Below are positions 11,364 to 23,610 of a stretch of DNA of 64,000 nt, piece by piece (position 1 is the stretch's first letter; the number at the start of each line of letters is the position of its first letter). The DNA lies in NCBI RefSeq assembly GCF_905171775.1, contig NC_053492.1, positions 330,096,690 to 330,160,689 on the forward strand, in the 5' to 3' direction. The position numbers and the translations under genes are program-made. The notes under the pieces are model-generated. The model ran no database searches. It had not been told where the DNA came from and saw only the letters and a program-made list of their open reading frames with translations. The DNA is from Rana temporaria (lineage: Eukaryota; Chordata; Amphibia; Anura; Ranidae).

Positions 11364-11535
11364 AAAGCATGGCGTAGCTGGGCGTATCGAAAACGGAAAA
11401 TTGTATACTCACCTTTCCGTAATTTTCCTTTCCTGACGCATTTTCATGGCAGCACACACTGGGTTGTGACTCCGCCCCCACAACCTGACAGGATTGGTTA
11501 GCTATAAATTTGAAGGGGAGACGCCCCACACCATT
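11364..11535. repeat. DIRS terminal inverted repeat, left
   Basis: Inverted counterpart of 17105-17219 over about 100 bp. Its outer 90 bp (CATGGCGTAGCTGGGCGTAT onward) is repeated inverted at 11580-11665. Confidence 0.85.
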
Positions 11536-11579
11536 CTCTGTATATATCATCATAAAACAGCAGGGCAGGCATCTGTGTG

Positions 11580-11695
11580 CTGCCATGAAGATGCGTCAGG
11601 AAAGGAAAATTACGGAAAGGTGAGTATACAATTTTCTGTTTTCGATACGCCCAGCTACGCCATGCCACGCATTCATGGCAGCACACACTGGGAAA
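11580..11695. repeat. DIRS internal complementary region
   Basis: 11583-11665 is the reverse complement of 11370-11455 with about two mismatches. The next bases (GCATTCATGGCAGCACACAC at 11670-11690) match the opposite terminal repeat. The block is thus complementary to both element ends, as used in the DIRS circular intermediate model. Confidence 0.8.
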
Positions 11696-12500
11696 TAACT
11701 CGCCAGTCGGGAGGGTGCAAGAAAACAGTAATATTTATTCTCTATAGCGCTAAAGGAATTGGCTCTAAGAACAGATCTGCCAAAGTCGACGGTAGCCAGG
11801 AGAGCAGAATCCACTCTGTAGTGAGAAATGAAGATGTGTTGGGAAGACCAAGTTGCTGCTCTGCCTATGGTTTCCGGTGAAGTCCCGCAATATGCTGCCC
11901 AAGAAGTGGCCACTGCCCCTGTCGAATGAGCCCTAATGCCCTTTAGGAGTCGTAAGTTGCTGGATGGAATAGGTCTCTTTGATAGCTTTAACAACCAAGA
12001 GGTAATAGTACGGGAGGTAGCTGGCTGACCTTGTCTGCTCCCGTGTGGGATAATCAAGAGAGAATCCGTCTTGCTGAGATGTAGCTGTGAAGTAACTGGA
12101 GATGGTAGACTTGACATCCTAGGCATGGGACTCGCCCCTCTCATTAGTAAAAGATGGAAGGACGATGTCCTGGTTATAATAAAGGGAGGAAGTTACCCTT
12201 GGATAAAAATGGTCTGAGGGCTTCAGAACCACTCTGTCAGGGGAGAACACTAAATAGGGGTTCCGTAGCCATAAGTGCTTGTATCTCCGACGCCCTCTTA
12301 GCTGAGGTGATAGCAATACGGGAAGCCATCTTCAGAGCTAGGTTCCACGGTGAGACTAAGTTGAATGGAGAAAAGGGTGGATTGGACAGGGCCTCGAGTA
12401 CTACACAGAGATCCCCTGTTGGAAAGGCTGGCCTCCTAGGTGGTCTGATCTTACGCAGGCCCTGAGGAACAGAGTGACCGGATGATGAAGAGCCCATCTA
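11596..12500 (-). pseudogene. DIRS tyrosine recombinase
   Basis: Fragments in several frames encode a DIRS-type tyrosine recombinase, the enzyme that integrates the circular cDNA. The N-terminal part (12497-12237) reads PPRRPAFPTGDLCVVLEAL and then LALKMASRIAITSAKRASEI, matching the start of the catalytic domain. The C-terminal part (12144-11596) includes RAHSTGAVATSWAAYCG and RAATWSSQHIFISHYRVD, matching the HxxR...H/W...Y block, with Gly where the conserved Arg is expected. It ends close to the internal complementary region. The gene is disrupted by at least one frameshift near 12130-12240 and the lost Arg argues against activity. Confidence 0.75.
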
Positions 12501-12984
12501 GTACCCATCATGGCTGAAAGGGCGGATACTTGCACCTTCAGGGTACCCGAGCCCGGGCCCTTGTTAAGCCCTGACTGAAGAAATTCAAGAATTTGAGATG
12601 GGATTCCAATCTCTTTGCTGCGACGACACAAACCTCTCCCAGATCCTAGTATAGGTGACATCAGTGGAGCTCCTTAGAGCTTGTACTAAGGTTGATATTA
12701 CCTCCTGAGAGTATCCTAGTTCCCCTAACCTAGTCCTCTCAACTTCCAAGCTGGCAAATGCAGCTTCTCTGGGCTGGATGGAAGAATTGCCTCTGATGTA
12801 TGAGATCCCAGGTTACTGGAAGATGTATTGGAGGCCGCGTACCTAGTTGTAGCAGGGTCGTAAACCATAGCCTCCTCGGCCGGAACGTTATTAGTACAAT
12901 AACCGTGGCTGAGGACTTCCGAAGTCAGGACAGGAATGTTGTAATCCGAGAAGTTGGAAGAAAAATGTACCCCAGCTCGAAGCT

Positions 12985-14751
12985 TCATGGAAGAACTAGG
13001 CAGTTTGTCCCTTCGGCTGATGGAAAGTGGGCTCTGGACAGGAACCTCTGACACTTGGAGTTCCTTGGCGTGGCCGCTAGGTCGACTTCTGGTATTCCAC
13101 AAGTTTTCCTAAGAATGGAGAATACCTGTTGGTTCAGGGACCATTCGTTGTTTGAAAGTGTCTCTCGGCTTAGGTAGTTGGCCAACGAATTCTGTGTTGC
13201 CGGGACGTATACTGCCCATAGATCTAACAGGTGCATTTGTGCCCCTTCCAATATGGGCGAACTTCCTCTTGAAGCGTGCGACTCCTGATGCCCCCCTGTC
13301 TCTGGATACATGACACCGCTACTTGTTGTCCATCCTGATCAGGACACTCTTCCCCTCTAGAAGAGGCGCAACGGCCAGGAGAGCCTGAAAGGCTGCTCTG
13401 AGCTCTAAAATATTTGACACTATGTCCTGAGCCCGAAAGTGCCACTATCCTTGGGCTACTTGGTCTAGATAGTGTGGACCCCATCTCCCCTGGCTGGCGT
13501 CCGATGTTACTACTTCTGGACTTGGGGGAACTATTGGAATGGACTCCCTGAGGTTGGACGGGTGTGTCCACCACCATACTAATTGCTTTACCCAGTTCAG
13601 GATGTGAATGGTTTGGAGTATTGACGTTCCATTCCACTGCCTGAGAAAGGAGTTCTATAAGGCCCCGTACAGACGACCGAACATGTCTGCTGAAACTGGT
13701 CCGCGGACCAGTTTCAGCAGACATGTTCGGTCGTCTGTACAGCCGAGCGGACAGGATTCCAGCATACATTTGCCCGCCGGGCCTTTTTCCAGCGGGCAAA
13801 TATTTCCAAACTTGTTTAGAAACAGCCCGCTGGAATCCTGTCCGTCGGACATGTTCGGTCGTCTGTACAGACCTACCGTACATGTCCGAGCGGCCGCCAT
13901 CCCTCGCATGCGTCGAATGACTTCGACGCATGTGTGGAAGCATTGAACTGGCGCGGCCTCGAGCATGGATTTCTGTATGATGGTGTGTACAGCCATCATA
14001 CAGAAATCCCCGGGCAGACATGTACGCTGAAAACGGTCCGGCGGACCGTTTTCATCGTACATGTTTGCCCGTGTGTACAAGGCCTAAGACTCGCATGTGC
14101 CACAGGGGCCACTGTATCAAGGGCATGGATGCTGACATGGACCCCCGGGTACTGAGGCAGGCTCTGACAGTTAGACGTCTGGATGATAGCAGATTCTGTA
14201 TCTTCTGGAGTAAGGGCTTCAGCCTCTCTTGAGGGAGTTGCACCCGGTACAACCTGGTATATTATTCTGCCCCTAGGAACACCCTGACTTGCTGAATGCG
14301 CTGGGTGCTGAGGCGATGCCGAATGGGGGCATCAAAATTGGAAATGAGATTGATAGATTGAGAACCGAAGGGACCTCTGGAAGGCGGGATGATCGAGACG
14401 TGAAGGTAAACGTCCGAAAAATCTAGAGATAGCATCCAGTCGCCCACGTCCACTGTCAACAAAATGGACTGAAGGCTTTTCCAATCTGAGCCCCTCTATT
14501 TTGATCGTCTGTTGAACCTCTTTAGGTCCAAGACTGGATGTAGATCCCCTGGTTTTTTTTTTGTACCAGAAATAAAGGGGAATAAAACCCCCTTCCTTTC
14601 TGGTGCGGAGGTACTTGGTAGGCTGGAATGTGTTCCCTGGCAATGTGCCCATGTATTTCCAATTGTGACCGGTCTTGATAGAGGATAGAGTCCATGAATC
14701 TGTTATACAAGTTGCCCATATCCGAGCGAATCTCTTGAGTCTGGTGCCCAC
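12985..14751 (-). pseudogene. DIRS reverse transcriptase / RNase H, split by a MITE
   Basis: Minus-strand fragments of the DIRS pol. At 14719-14522 GFYSPLFLVQKK corresponds to the RT 'S-x-LF-x-VPKK' start. At 14462-14262 VGDWMLSLDFSDVYLHVSII corresponds to the first catalytic Asp region (family form DLxDAYxHxPI). The YxDD part lies in the section broken by the MITE at 13661-14084. At 13311-12985 YVPATQNSLANYLSR followed by PEVDLAATPRNSKC corresponds to the RNase H end and the RT/recombinase linker. Multiple frameshifts and stops are present. Confidence 0.7.
13661..14084. mobile_element. TAA-flanked multi-hairpin MITE, copy 1
   Basis: Ends GGCCCCGTACAGACGA and GTGTGTACAAGGCC; duplication TAA at 13658-13660 and 14085-14087. 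Internal inverted repeats are stacked: GCTGAAACTGGTCCGCGGACCAG-type hairpin near 13690, GCCCGCCGGGCC/AGCGGGC near 13771-13797, CATGGATTTCTGTATGATGG with its complement near 13980. Sits in DIRS pol. Same family as 27157-27658 and 61873-62300. Confidence 0.85.
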
Positions 14752-14999
14752 CTGAGCTGGGTGGGCAGATGGACCCTCAAAAAGGACTTCTGCTGTTCCC
14801 CGGCTGTGATAGCCTTGGCTTACTGTACCTACATGAAGGAGGGTCGAGTCTTCAAGTCCCTCCTAAATTCCCTGCCGGGACGGTAGGATCTAACATCCCT
14901 GTACTTGACAGGAAGATCACGCCTGTAAGCGGGGCCCTTCTGGGGCTCTGGTCTCCTATCGGAGGGAATCAGCCCGGATTTTCCCCCGGTAACCTTGGA

Positions 15000-16063
15000 G
15001 ATGGCCAAGTCCATCTTTGTGCCAAATACACTTGAGCCGCCATATGGAATTTTGCACCAGTTGATTTTGATGCTGCCTCCGCTATCCAGGGTCTCAGCCA
15101 TAAGGCTCTTCCCAGCCATTGAAGTCGCCCCCTCAGGAGCCGTAAGCCAACTTAATTTTCCTGCAGGGAGGAGAATATCTTCCCCTGGTCGGCTCCTTCT
15201 AGAATGGAATTCTCAACGTTAGCCGCCCATGCAGCGATAGTTTTAGCTACTGCCCCCGTGGTGATAGCCGGCCTACAAGCGTCTCCTGTCGTGGAGCAGG
15301 CTTTCTTCAGTTCTATATTGATTTTACGATCAAGAACGTCCCGGGAGGGAACTGCGTCTACAATCTATGCCAGGGGAGTCTCTAGCGAGTCGCATTAAAG
15401 ATGAATCGACCGTAGTTGCATTAATCAAAGAATTGATCTTAGACTCCCACAAGGGGTACAATCTGCAAACTTGTTGCTCATACTGGGCCACTTATGCGAT
15501 CTCCCCCACTCATCCTTTATGAGGTTTTCCAGCTCTTTGATGAAGGGAAATGATTCAGGACCCCCTTTTCAGTACCGGGAAATATTTCTGAACCTTCAGA
15601 GGTTCTGCCATAACCTCCTCCCAGCCGATCGCTTCCTCGACTGAATGGGCAAATGGTTCAACTAAAAGAAGAGACAGACCGACGCCTGCTCACACTCCTC
15701 ATTCTTAGAGAGGTTTCTGCAGCCTGGCGTAACGGCCGGGTGCTGGGCGATGTGCTTGGGGAAGGATCGCTCACAATTGATCCCTGTGGCGATTCTCCTA
15801 GGAGCTCAGTATCTACTCTGGCCTCCGAAACCTTTCAATGAAGCACGAGCGGCAGGCCAATTCCCCTGGCAAGGCTTGCGCCCCCGCATATTTGGCAAAC
15901 ATTTGCTGTGGTGCGGGTAAGATAGCTCCATCTGGGATGAAGGTAATCGTCTCCGGTGGGACCGACTATGACGGGAAAGGCTGTGACGCGAGCGGCTATG
16001 CCTTGATTGAAGAAAGCAAGAGGGTAACCTTGAGTGACTTCTTGCGCCTTCTGCCGGAAGCAT
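15000..16063 (-). pseudogene. DIRS gag-like region
   Basis: The upstream part of the DIRS element in sense orientation. A short frame (16063-15806) is rich in Ser-Arg-His repeats (SRHSRSRHSLSRHSRSHRRR), typical of the basic, low-complexity part of DIRS ORF1. Further fragments downstream (15119-14829) carry no motif I can name. Heavily decayed, so the boundaries are approximate. Confidence 0.4.
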
Positions 16064-17104
16064 GGCTAGAATCTCCCTCTGTGCCGCAAACTTGCGTCTC
16101 TTGACCCGATAGGGCTACAAAAACTGTAGCGTCAGTGGCCAGGCTCTCTTTTTTGTCTCTTCTCTACTTACCACCTCCTGGACAGCCTCTATACCTGGTC
16201 AGCTGAAGGTGGTCTGCGAGGGCAGTGGCCCCCATGAGGATAGCAGAGAGACAGCCCGGAAAGGTGGGGAAAAAAGAGAGAAGGGAAAACATTACAATAT
16301 GTCCCCCCCCCCCCAACATTTCTATTTATTAAATTAATATAATAATTTTATATACATATATCTATCCTTTTTTTTTTTTTTGGATTATATTAATTGTTTA
16401 ATTATGGATATACTTTCTCCTATGGTATGTTATAAATTAATATATAAATGTATTATATCTTCTACCCTATTTGTTCCTTTTTTTTTTGTGTAATCAATTG
16501 GCCCAGGCTGAACTGGGACGTGCCTGCACACACCTGGTGCAATCTTCACTCTGAGTAGAGCAGAGCAGCAGGACGGCAGCCAGAACTACAGAGCGATAGG
16601 ACTGTTTCTTTTTTTTTTTTTTTAAACGGTGCCGCCGTTGGAAGAGGGCAGAGGAGACAGGCACCGTCATCACTGAGCTGCGCGCATGCACAGAGCGCCG
16701 AGGGGTACGCAGCGGTGACCCCGAGAGTATGGGGTGTCAGAGGAACCACAGGGCTCAGCAGAGCTGAGAAAAAAACAACAGGCAGAGAAAGGTACAAAAC
16801 GGACTAACCTTAGGTGGCAAATGTAATGATACAAATACCTTCGTGGAAGCACACACTGCACTGGAAGGAAAGACAGAGCGAAAGTGGGGGCCACTGCGAG
16901 ATTTGAAGCTTCTTTAAAGCTTGCTACAGATGCCAGTATAATTCCAGAGCCCCTGAGACCACCAGAACGGGGTTCCCACCATAAAGCTCATTTAGAGACT
17001 GTACAGGAGGGACTTCCAAACAGGAGAGGCTGAACCTGCTGGGGCGATCTGCGGTAAGAGGCATGCTTCTTGCTTGTTCGTCCAATCTGTCAGGTGAGGA
17101 TGAA
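16064..17104. other. DIRS leader, low-complexity
   Basis: Non-coding part of the DIRS element between the gag-like region and the right terminal repeat. It has an AT-rich block (16315-16490), C and T homopolymers, and a partial echo of the end sequence (GAAGCACACACTGCACTGG near 16848). No gene seen. Confidence 0.45.
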
Positions 17105-17219
17105 AAAAGAGAATGGTGCGGGAGGTCGTCCCCTTCAAATTTATAGCTAACCAATCCTGTCAGGTTGTGGGGGCGGAGTCACAACCCAGTGTGTGCTGCC
17201 ATGAATGCGTCAGGAAAAA
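17105..17219. repeat. DIRS terminal inverted repeat, right
   Basis: Reads TTCAAATTTATAGCTAACCA, AATCCTGTCAGGTTGTGG and GCTGCCATGAATGCGTCAGG, the inverted match of 11440-11530. L1-A ORF2 resumes at 17220. Confidence 0.85.
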
Positions 17220-19529
17220 GCATATGGTCAGGTATATTCAGTTTGCAACATATCGAAGGATTTCAGTTTTCCACCCCTGGTGATGTGTGACATATAATAT
17301 ATCCCCCTAGAACTCCATGCCTCAGTGTCTCGGATGAGCTCCAACTCCAGCTGGGCAGCATTGTGCCACAAGGAGGTGTAGCCATGCGGGGACGAGATGC
17401 GAAGCCTGTCTGAGACCACACTCCACACCCTCCTATAATAATACAGCAGGGTGCGACGGTCCCCTGTAGATCTCACTCCTCCCGCTATTGTCCACGCGGG
17501 GCACAGGAGGCGAAGGAACCTAACCTTGTCTACCTTGTCCACATGAAATATCTGTGCCAGCTGTGCAGCCAAATAGTATGCATTAAAGTCAGGGAGTGCC
17601 AGTCCGGCAAGATCAGTCGGGTTCTTAAGTCTATGCCAGGGGAGTTTATGTCTCACGGCGCCCCATATATTCCATTCGGTTTGAGGAGAGCTTCCAACGA
17701 TTTGAAGCATCTGAGCACAAGGTACACCGGAGAATGCCACACCATGTATAGGACTTTAGGTAGCAGAACCATTTTTACTTCCAGCGGGAGGCGAGCCCAT
17801 GCCTGAGTCCTCTGTTTTAGCAAGTCGTACAGCTGTGCGACATTCAAAGAGACATAGTCTGCCAGGTCTCTAGTGGTTCGGATTCCCAAATATTTGATTT
17901 CAGCAACTCTCTGCAGCGGAAGGAGGGCCCTATCTCTGGTCACCGGGTAGCTATCGAGTGGGAGTATCTGGGATTTGTCCCAGTTGATCCGGAGTCCCGA
18001 GAAAGCGCCAAAGCGATCTATCAGGGCCAGAGCCAATGGAAGGGAGTCAGTAGAGTCGTCTAGATATAAAAGAGTGTCGTCCGCGTATGTGCTTATCTTC
18101 TCCTCCACTCCCCCCCTGTGTAGTCCCTTTATACCTGGGTGCGTATGTATGGCGATCGCTAGTGGCTCCGCCGCCAGTGCGTATAGCAGCGGCGACAGGG
18201 GGCAACCCTGCCTTGTGCCTCTATGTAAAGGGAATTGGTCCGAAGGGCCAGCCGTTGGCCAAAACTCTAGCCACTGGGGCCTGGTAAAGGAGCTGCACCC
18301 ATTGAATGAATTTGGGGGCCTAGTCCTAATTTTGCAAGACATGACCAGAGGTACCGCCACTCCACCGAGTCGAATGCCTTGGCAGTGACGATTATTCTAG
18401 ATCTTGTGTTGTCATGGTTTGCCTGAAGGTTAATGAAGAGCCTCCTAAGATTGAAGGAGGTGTTCCGACCAGGCATAAAGCCCGCCTAATCAGCGTGTAC
18501 TAGGGAAAGTATCACTGTGTTGAGGCGGATGGCAAGCACCTTGGCCAATATCTTGATGTCCACCTGTAGTAGGGAGATGGGGCGATACGACTCTGGCAAG
18601 TGGGGGTCCTTCCCGGGCTTGGGGATCAGCACTATGTTGGCTTCCCTCATCGAGGGCAGAAGTTCAGAGCTATCAAAGATGGAATTATAAAGGGCGAGGA
18701 GCCTAGGGACCAGTGTATCGGCGTAGGTAGAATAGAACTCCGATGGCAAGCCATCGGATCCCGGTGCTTTGGATTTCGGGAGGCCAGCCAACGCTTTGGA
18801 GATTTCCTCTGCCGTCAGTGGCTCCTCAAGTGTCTGAGTCTGCTTCTCGGTTAGTCGGGGATCAGTAGATTAGTAAAAAATTCCTCCAATAGGGAATCTC
18901 CGTCAGGGGCTACTGTGTCATATAGGGAGGAGAAAAAGTCACGAAACATAGTGGTCACCTGCTCCGGATCAGTCACGAGGTCACCCCCCGGAGAGCGCAG
19001 GGAAATCACCACCGGGGGTCTCTCCTCACAGTGTACCAAATAGGCGAGTAGTTTCCCTCCTTTCTCACCATGTTCAAACGTTCGTTGTTTAAGAAAGAAG
19101 AGCTTCCGCTTCGACTTCTCATAGTGTAGTTGGTCAACTGTCCTGGAACAGAGTTTAAGGTCTGCAGCTGAGTCAGCGGTCGGGTTGTCAGGGAACTCCT
19201 TCTCTTTTGTAAGGACAAGGACCATGGCCCTATCCAGTGCCTCTGCAGATGTTTTTTTGAGGGAATTTATACGGGACGAGAGTGCAGTTTGAAGGTCTCC
19301 CAGACCACCTGCGGAGACGCAGAGTTAGAGTTACCATCAAAGTACGCTCCCATTCCGTCGCCAAGTCCGCATCCTCCGGGAGCAGGGTTAGCCAGAATGG
19401 ATTTAACCGCCACGAGGGTGGCGGGCGGGTCCGGGGCAATGGACAATTCTGCCCAGCAAGGGCAATGATCAGAGAGGGATCGGGGGGAGAAGCCCGCGTC
19501 TCTCAGCCTAGGGAGAAGGGATTTAGATA
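17220..19529 (-). pseudogene. L1-A ORF2 reverse transcriptase part
   Basis: Central portion of the LINE protein that copies the element RNA at the nicked target. In order on the minus strand: the end of the endonuclease linker (from 19529); a Lys-rich segment (19225-18851); the RT start SKAPGSDGLPSEFYSTYADT (about 18775) and PESYRPISLLQVDIKILAKV (about 18590); RGTRQGCPLSPLLYALAAEP (about 18225); the active site ISTYADDTLLYLDD (about 18095), with Tyr-Ala-Asp-Asp intact; then the thumb with LPLEVKMVLLPKVLYMVWHS. Frame changes occur near 18850, 18480, 18360 and 17650. It is cut by piggyBac at 19530 and by DIRS at 17219. Confidence 0.9.
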
Positions 19530-19964
19530 TTAACCACTTAAGCCCCGGACCAAAACGCTGCCTAAAGACCTAAGGTGTTTTTACAATTTGTCACTTCGCT
19601 GCTTTAACTGGTAATTGCGCGGTCATGCAATGTTGTACCGAAACAAAATTTGCGTCCTTTTCTTCCCACAAATAGAGCTTTCTTTTGATGGTATTTGATT
19701 GCCTCTGCGATTTTTATTTTTTGCGATATAAATGGAAAAAGACCGAAAATTTTGAAAAAAAATTATTTTTCTTATAACAAAAAGTAAAAAATATCGAATA
19801 AACTAAATTTTAGTCAAACATTTAGGCCAAAATGTATTCAGCCACATGTCTTTAGTAAAAAAAATCGCAATAAGCGTATATTTATTGGTTTTCGCAAAAA
19901 TTATAGCGTCTACAAACTAGGGTACATTTTCTGGAATTTACACAGCTTTTATTTTATGACTGCC

Positions 19965-22900
19965 TATCTGATTTCTTGAGGTGCTAAAATGGCAAGGCAG
20001 TACAAAACCCCCCCCCAAATGACCCAATTTTGGAAAGTAGACACCCCAAGGAAACTGCTGAGAGGCATGTTGAGTCCATTGAATATTTTTTTTTTTTGGT
20101 CCCAAGTGATTGAATAATGACAAAAAAATAAATAAAAAAATAAATAAAAAAAAGTTGTCACTAAATGATAAATGCGCAAATTTTTGATTTCACTCCTCAC
20201 TACCTATCACAGTTTCGAAGGCCATAAAATGCCAAAATAGCACAAAACCCCCCCAAATGACCCCATTTTGGAAAGTAGACACCCCAAGCTATTTGCTGAG
20301 AGGCATGTCGAGTCCATGGAATATTTTATATTTTGACACAAGTTGCGGGAATATGACAAACTGATTTTTTTTTGCACAAAGTTGTCACTAAATGATATAT
20401 TGCTCACACATGCCATAGTTATATGTGGAATTGCACCCCAAAATACATTCTGCTGCTTCTCCTGAGTACGGGGATACCACATGTGTGGGACTTTTTGTGA
20501 ATTACGCCCCGAAATCAAAGCACCGCCTTCAAGATTTCTAAGGGCATACATTTTTGATTTCACTCCTCACTACCTATCACTACCTATCACAGTTTTGAAG
20601 GCCATAAAATGCCAAGATGTCACACAACCCCCCCAAATGACCCCATTTTCGAAAGAAGACACCCCAAGCTATTTGCTGAGAGGCATGTTGAGTCCATGGA
20701 ATATTTAATTTTATGGCCCCAAGTGATTGAATAATGACCAAAAAAAAAAAATGTTTACAAAACGTTGTCACTAAATGATAAATTGCTCACACATGCCATG
20801 GGCATATGTGGAATTACACCCCAAAATATATTCTGCTCCTTCTCCTGAGTACGGGGATATGACATGTGTGGGACTTTTTGGGAGCCTAGCCGCGTACGGG
20901 ATCCCGAAAACCAAGCACCGCCTTCAAGATTTCTAAGGGCATACATTTTTGATTTCACTCCTCACTACCTATCACAGTTTCGAAGGCCATAAAATGACAA
21001 AATAGCACAAACCCCCCCCAAATGACCCCATTTTGGAAAGTAGACACCCCAATCTATTTGCTGAGAGGCATTTCGAGTCCATGGAATATTTTATATTTTG
21101 ACACAAGTTGCGGGAATATGACAAACTGATTTTTTTTTGCACAAAGTTGTCACTAAATGATATATTGCTCACACATGCCATAGTTATATGTGGAATTGCA
21201 CCCCAAAATACATTCTGCTGCTTCTCCTGAGTACGGGGATACCACATGTGTGGGACTTTTTGTGAGCCTAGCCGCATACGGGGCCCCGAAAACAAAGCAC
21301 CGCCTTCAAGATTTCTAAGGGCATACATTTTTGATTTCACTCCTCACTACCTATCACTACCTATCACAGTTTTGAAGGCCATAAAATGCCAAGATGTCAC
21401 ACAACCCCCCCAAATGACCCCATTTTCGAAAGAAGACACCCCAACCTATTTGCTGAGAGGCATGTTGAGTCCATGGAATATTTAATTTTATGGCCCCAAG
21501 TGATTGAATAATGACCAAAAAAAAAGAATTTTTTACAAAACGTTGTCACTAAATGATAAATTGCTCACACATGCCATGGGCATATGTGGAATTACACCCC
21601 AAAATACATTCTGCTGCTTCTCCTGAGTACGGGGATATGACATGTGTGGGACTTTTTGGGAGCCTAGCCGCGTACGGGACCCCGAAAACCAAGCACCGCC
21701 TTCAAGATTTCTAAGGGCATACATTTTTGATTTCACTCCTCACTACCTATCACTACCTATTACAGTTTTGAAGGCCATAAAATGCCAAGATGTCACACAA
21801 CCCCCCCAAATGACCCCATTTTCGAAAGAAGACACCCCAACCTATTTGCTGAGAGGCATGTTGAGTCCATGGAATATTTAATTTTATGGCCCCAAGTGAT
21901 TGAATAATGACCAAAAAAAAAAAAATTTTTACAAAACGTTGTCACTAAATGATAAATTGCTCACACATGCCATGGGCATATGTGGAATTACACCCCAAAA
22001 TACATTCTGCTGCTTCTCCTGAGTACGGGGATATGACATGTGTGGGACTTTTTGGGAGCCTAGCCGCGTACGGGACCCCGAAAACCAAGCACCGCCTTCA
22101 AGATTTCTAAGGGCATACATTTTTGATTTCACTCCTCACTACCTATCACAGTTTTGAAGGCCATAAAATGCCAAGATGGCACACAACCCCCCCAAATGAC
22201 CCCATTTTGGAAAGAAGACACCCCAAGCTATTTGCTGAGAGGCATGTTGAGTCCATGGAGTATTTTTTTTTTGCCCCAAGTCACTGAATAATGACCAAAA
22301 AAGAAAATTACAAAACGTTGTCACTAAATGATATATTTCTCACACATGCCATAGGCATATGTGGAATTACACCCCAAAATACATTCTGCTGCTTCTCCTG
22401 AGTACAGGGATACCACATGTGTGGGACTTTTTGGGAGCCTAGCCGCGTACGGGGCCCCTGAAAACCAAGCTCTGCCTTCAAGATTTGTGTGAGTGAAATC
22501 AAAAATATATGTCCTTAGAAATCTTGAAGGTGGTGATTGGTTTTCGGGGTCTCATACGCGGCTAAGCTCCCAAAAAGTCCCACACATGTGGTATCCCCGT
22601 ACTCAGGAGAAGCAGCAGAATGTATTTTGGGGTGCAATTCCACATATAACCGTGGCATGTGTGAGAAATATATCATTTAGTGACAATGTTTTGTACATTT
22701 TTTTATTTTAATTTTTTTTGGTCATTATTCAATCACTTGGGGCAAAAAAATTAAATATTCCATGGACTCAACATGCCTCTCAGCAAATAGGTAGGGGTGT
22801 CTACTTTCCAAAATTGGGTAATTTGGGGGGGTTTTGTGCTATTTTGGCATTTTATGGCCTTCGAAACTGTGATAGGTAGTGAGGAGTGAAATCAAAAATT

Positions 22901-23610
22901 TGCGCCCTTAGAAATGCTGAAGGCGGTGCTTGGTTTTCAGGGTCCCGTACGCGGCTAGGCTCCCAAAAAGTCCCAAACATGTGGTATCCCCGTACTCAGG
23001 AGAAGCAGCAGAATGTATTTTAGGGTGCAACTCCACATATAACCATGGCATGTGTAAGCAATATATCATTTAGTGACAATTTTTTATTTTTTTTTGTCAT
23101 TTTTCAATCAAAAAAAAATAAATCAATGAACTCAACATGCCTCTCAGCAGTTTCCTTGGGGTGTCTTCTTTCCAAAATGGGGTCATTTGGGTTTTTTTGT
23201 GCTATTTTGCATTTTATGGCCTTCGAAACTGTGATAGGTAGTGAGGAGTGAAATCAAAAATTTACACCCTTAGAAAGCCTGAAGGCGGTGATTGGTTTTT
23301 GGGGTCCCGTATGCGGCTAGGCTCCCAAAAAGTCTCACACATGTGGTATCCCCGTACTCAGGAGAAGCAGCAGAATGTATTTTGGGGTGTAATTCCACAT
23401 ATGCCCATGGCATGTTTGAGCAATATATAATTTAGTGACAACTTTGCGCAAAAAAAAATATATATATATATATATTTATTTTTCCTGCAACTTGGGTCAA
23501 AATCTAAAATATTCCATGGACTTGAGATGCCTCTCAGCAAATAGCTTGGGGTGTCTACTTTCCAAAATGGGGTCATTTGGGGGGGTTTTGAACTGGCATT
23601 TTATGCACAA
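19965..23610. repeat. about 390-bp tandem array with head-to-head inversion
   Basis: Direct units are anchored by GGCCATAAAATG at about 20219, 20598, 20986, 21378, 21773 and 22158, with a diverged first unit from 19965. Each unit contains GACCCCATTTTGGAAAG, GCTGAGAGGCATGTTGAGTC, TTGTCACTAAATGATA and TTCTCCTGAGTACGGGGATA. From about 22490 three units run in the opposite direction (GCATTTTATGGCC at about 22847 and 23210, a partial at 23592). Small open frames recur in every unit on both strands; they are repeat by-products, not genes. Confidence 0.9.

Larger units (their letters stand above)
11364..17219 (-). mobile_element. DIRS retrotransposon inserted in L1-A ORF2
   Basis: Inverted terminal sequences share TTCCTGACGCATT, ATGGCAGCACACACTGGGTT and GTGACTCCGCCCCCACAACC (11440-11530 plus strand; 17105-17215 minus strand). 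The ends differ in reach: the left extends to 11364. A third copy (11580-11695) is complementary to the outermost left end and then repeats the start of the other terminal repeat. That is the internal complementary region of DIRS elements. Minus-strand fragments encode a gag-like protein, RT, RNase H and a tyrosine recombinase. No target duplication is seen, as expected for recombinase-mediated insertion. Removing it rejoins the L1 reading frame. Confidence 0.85.
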
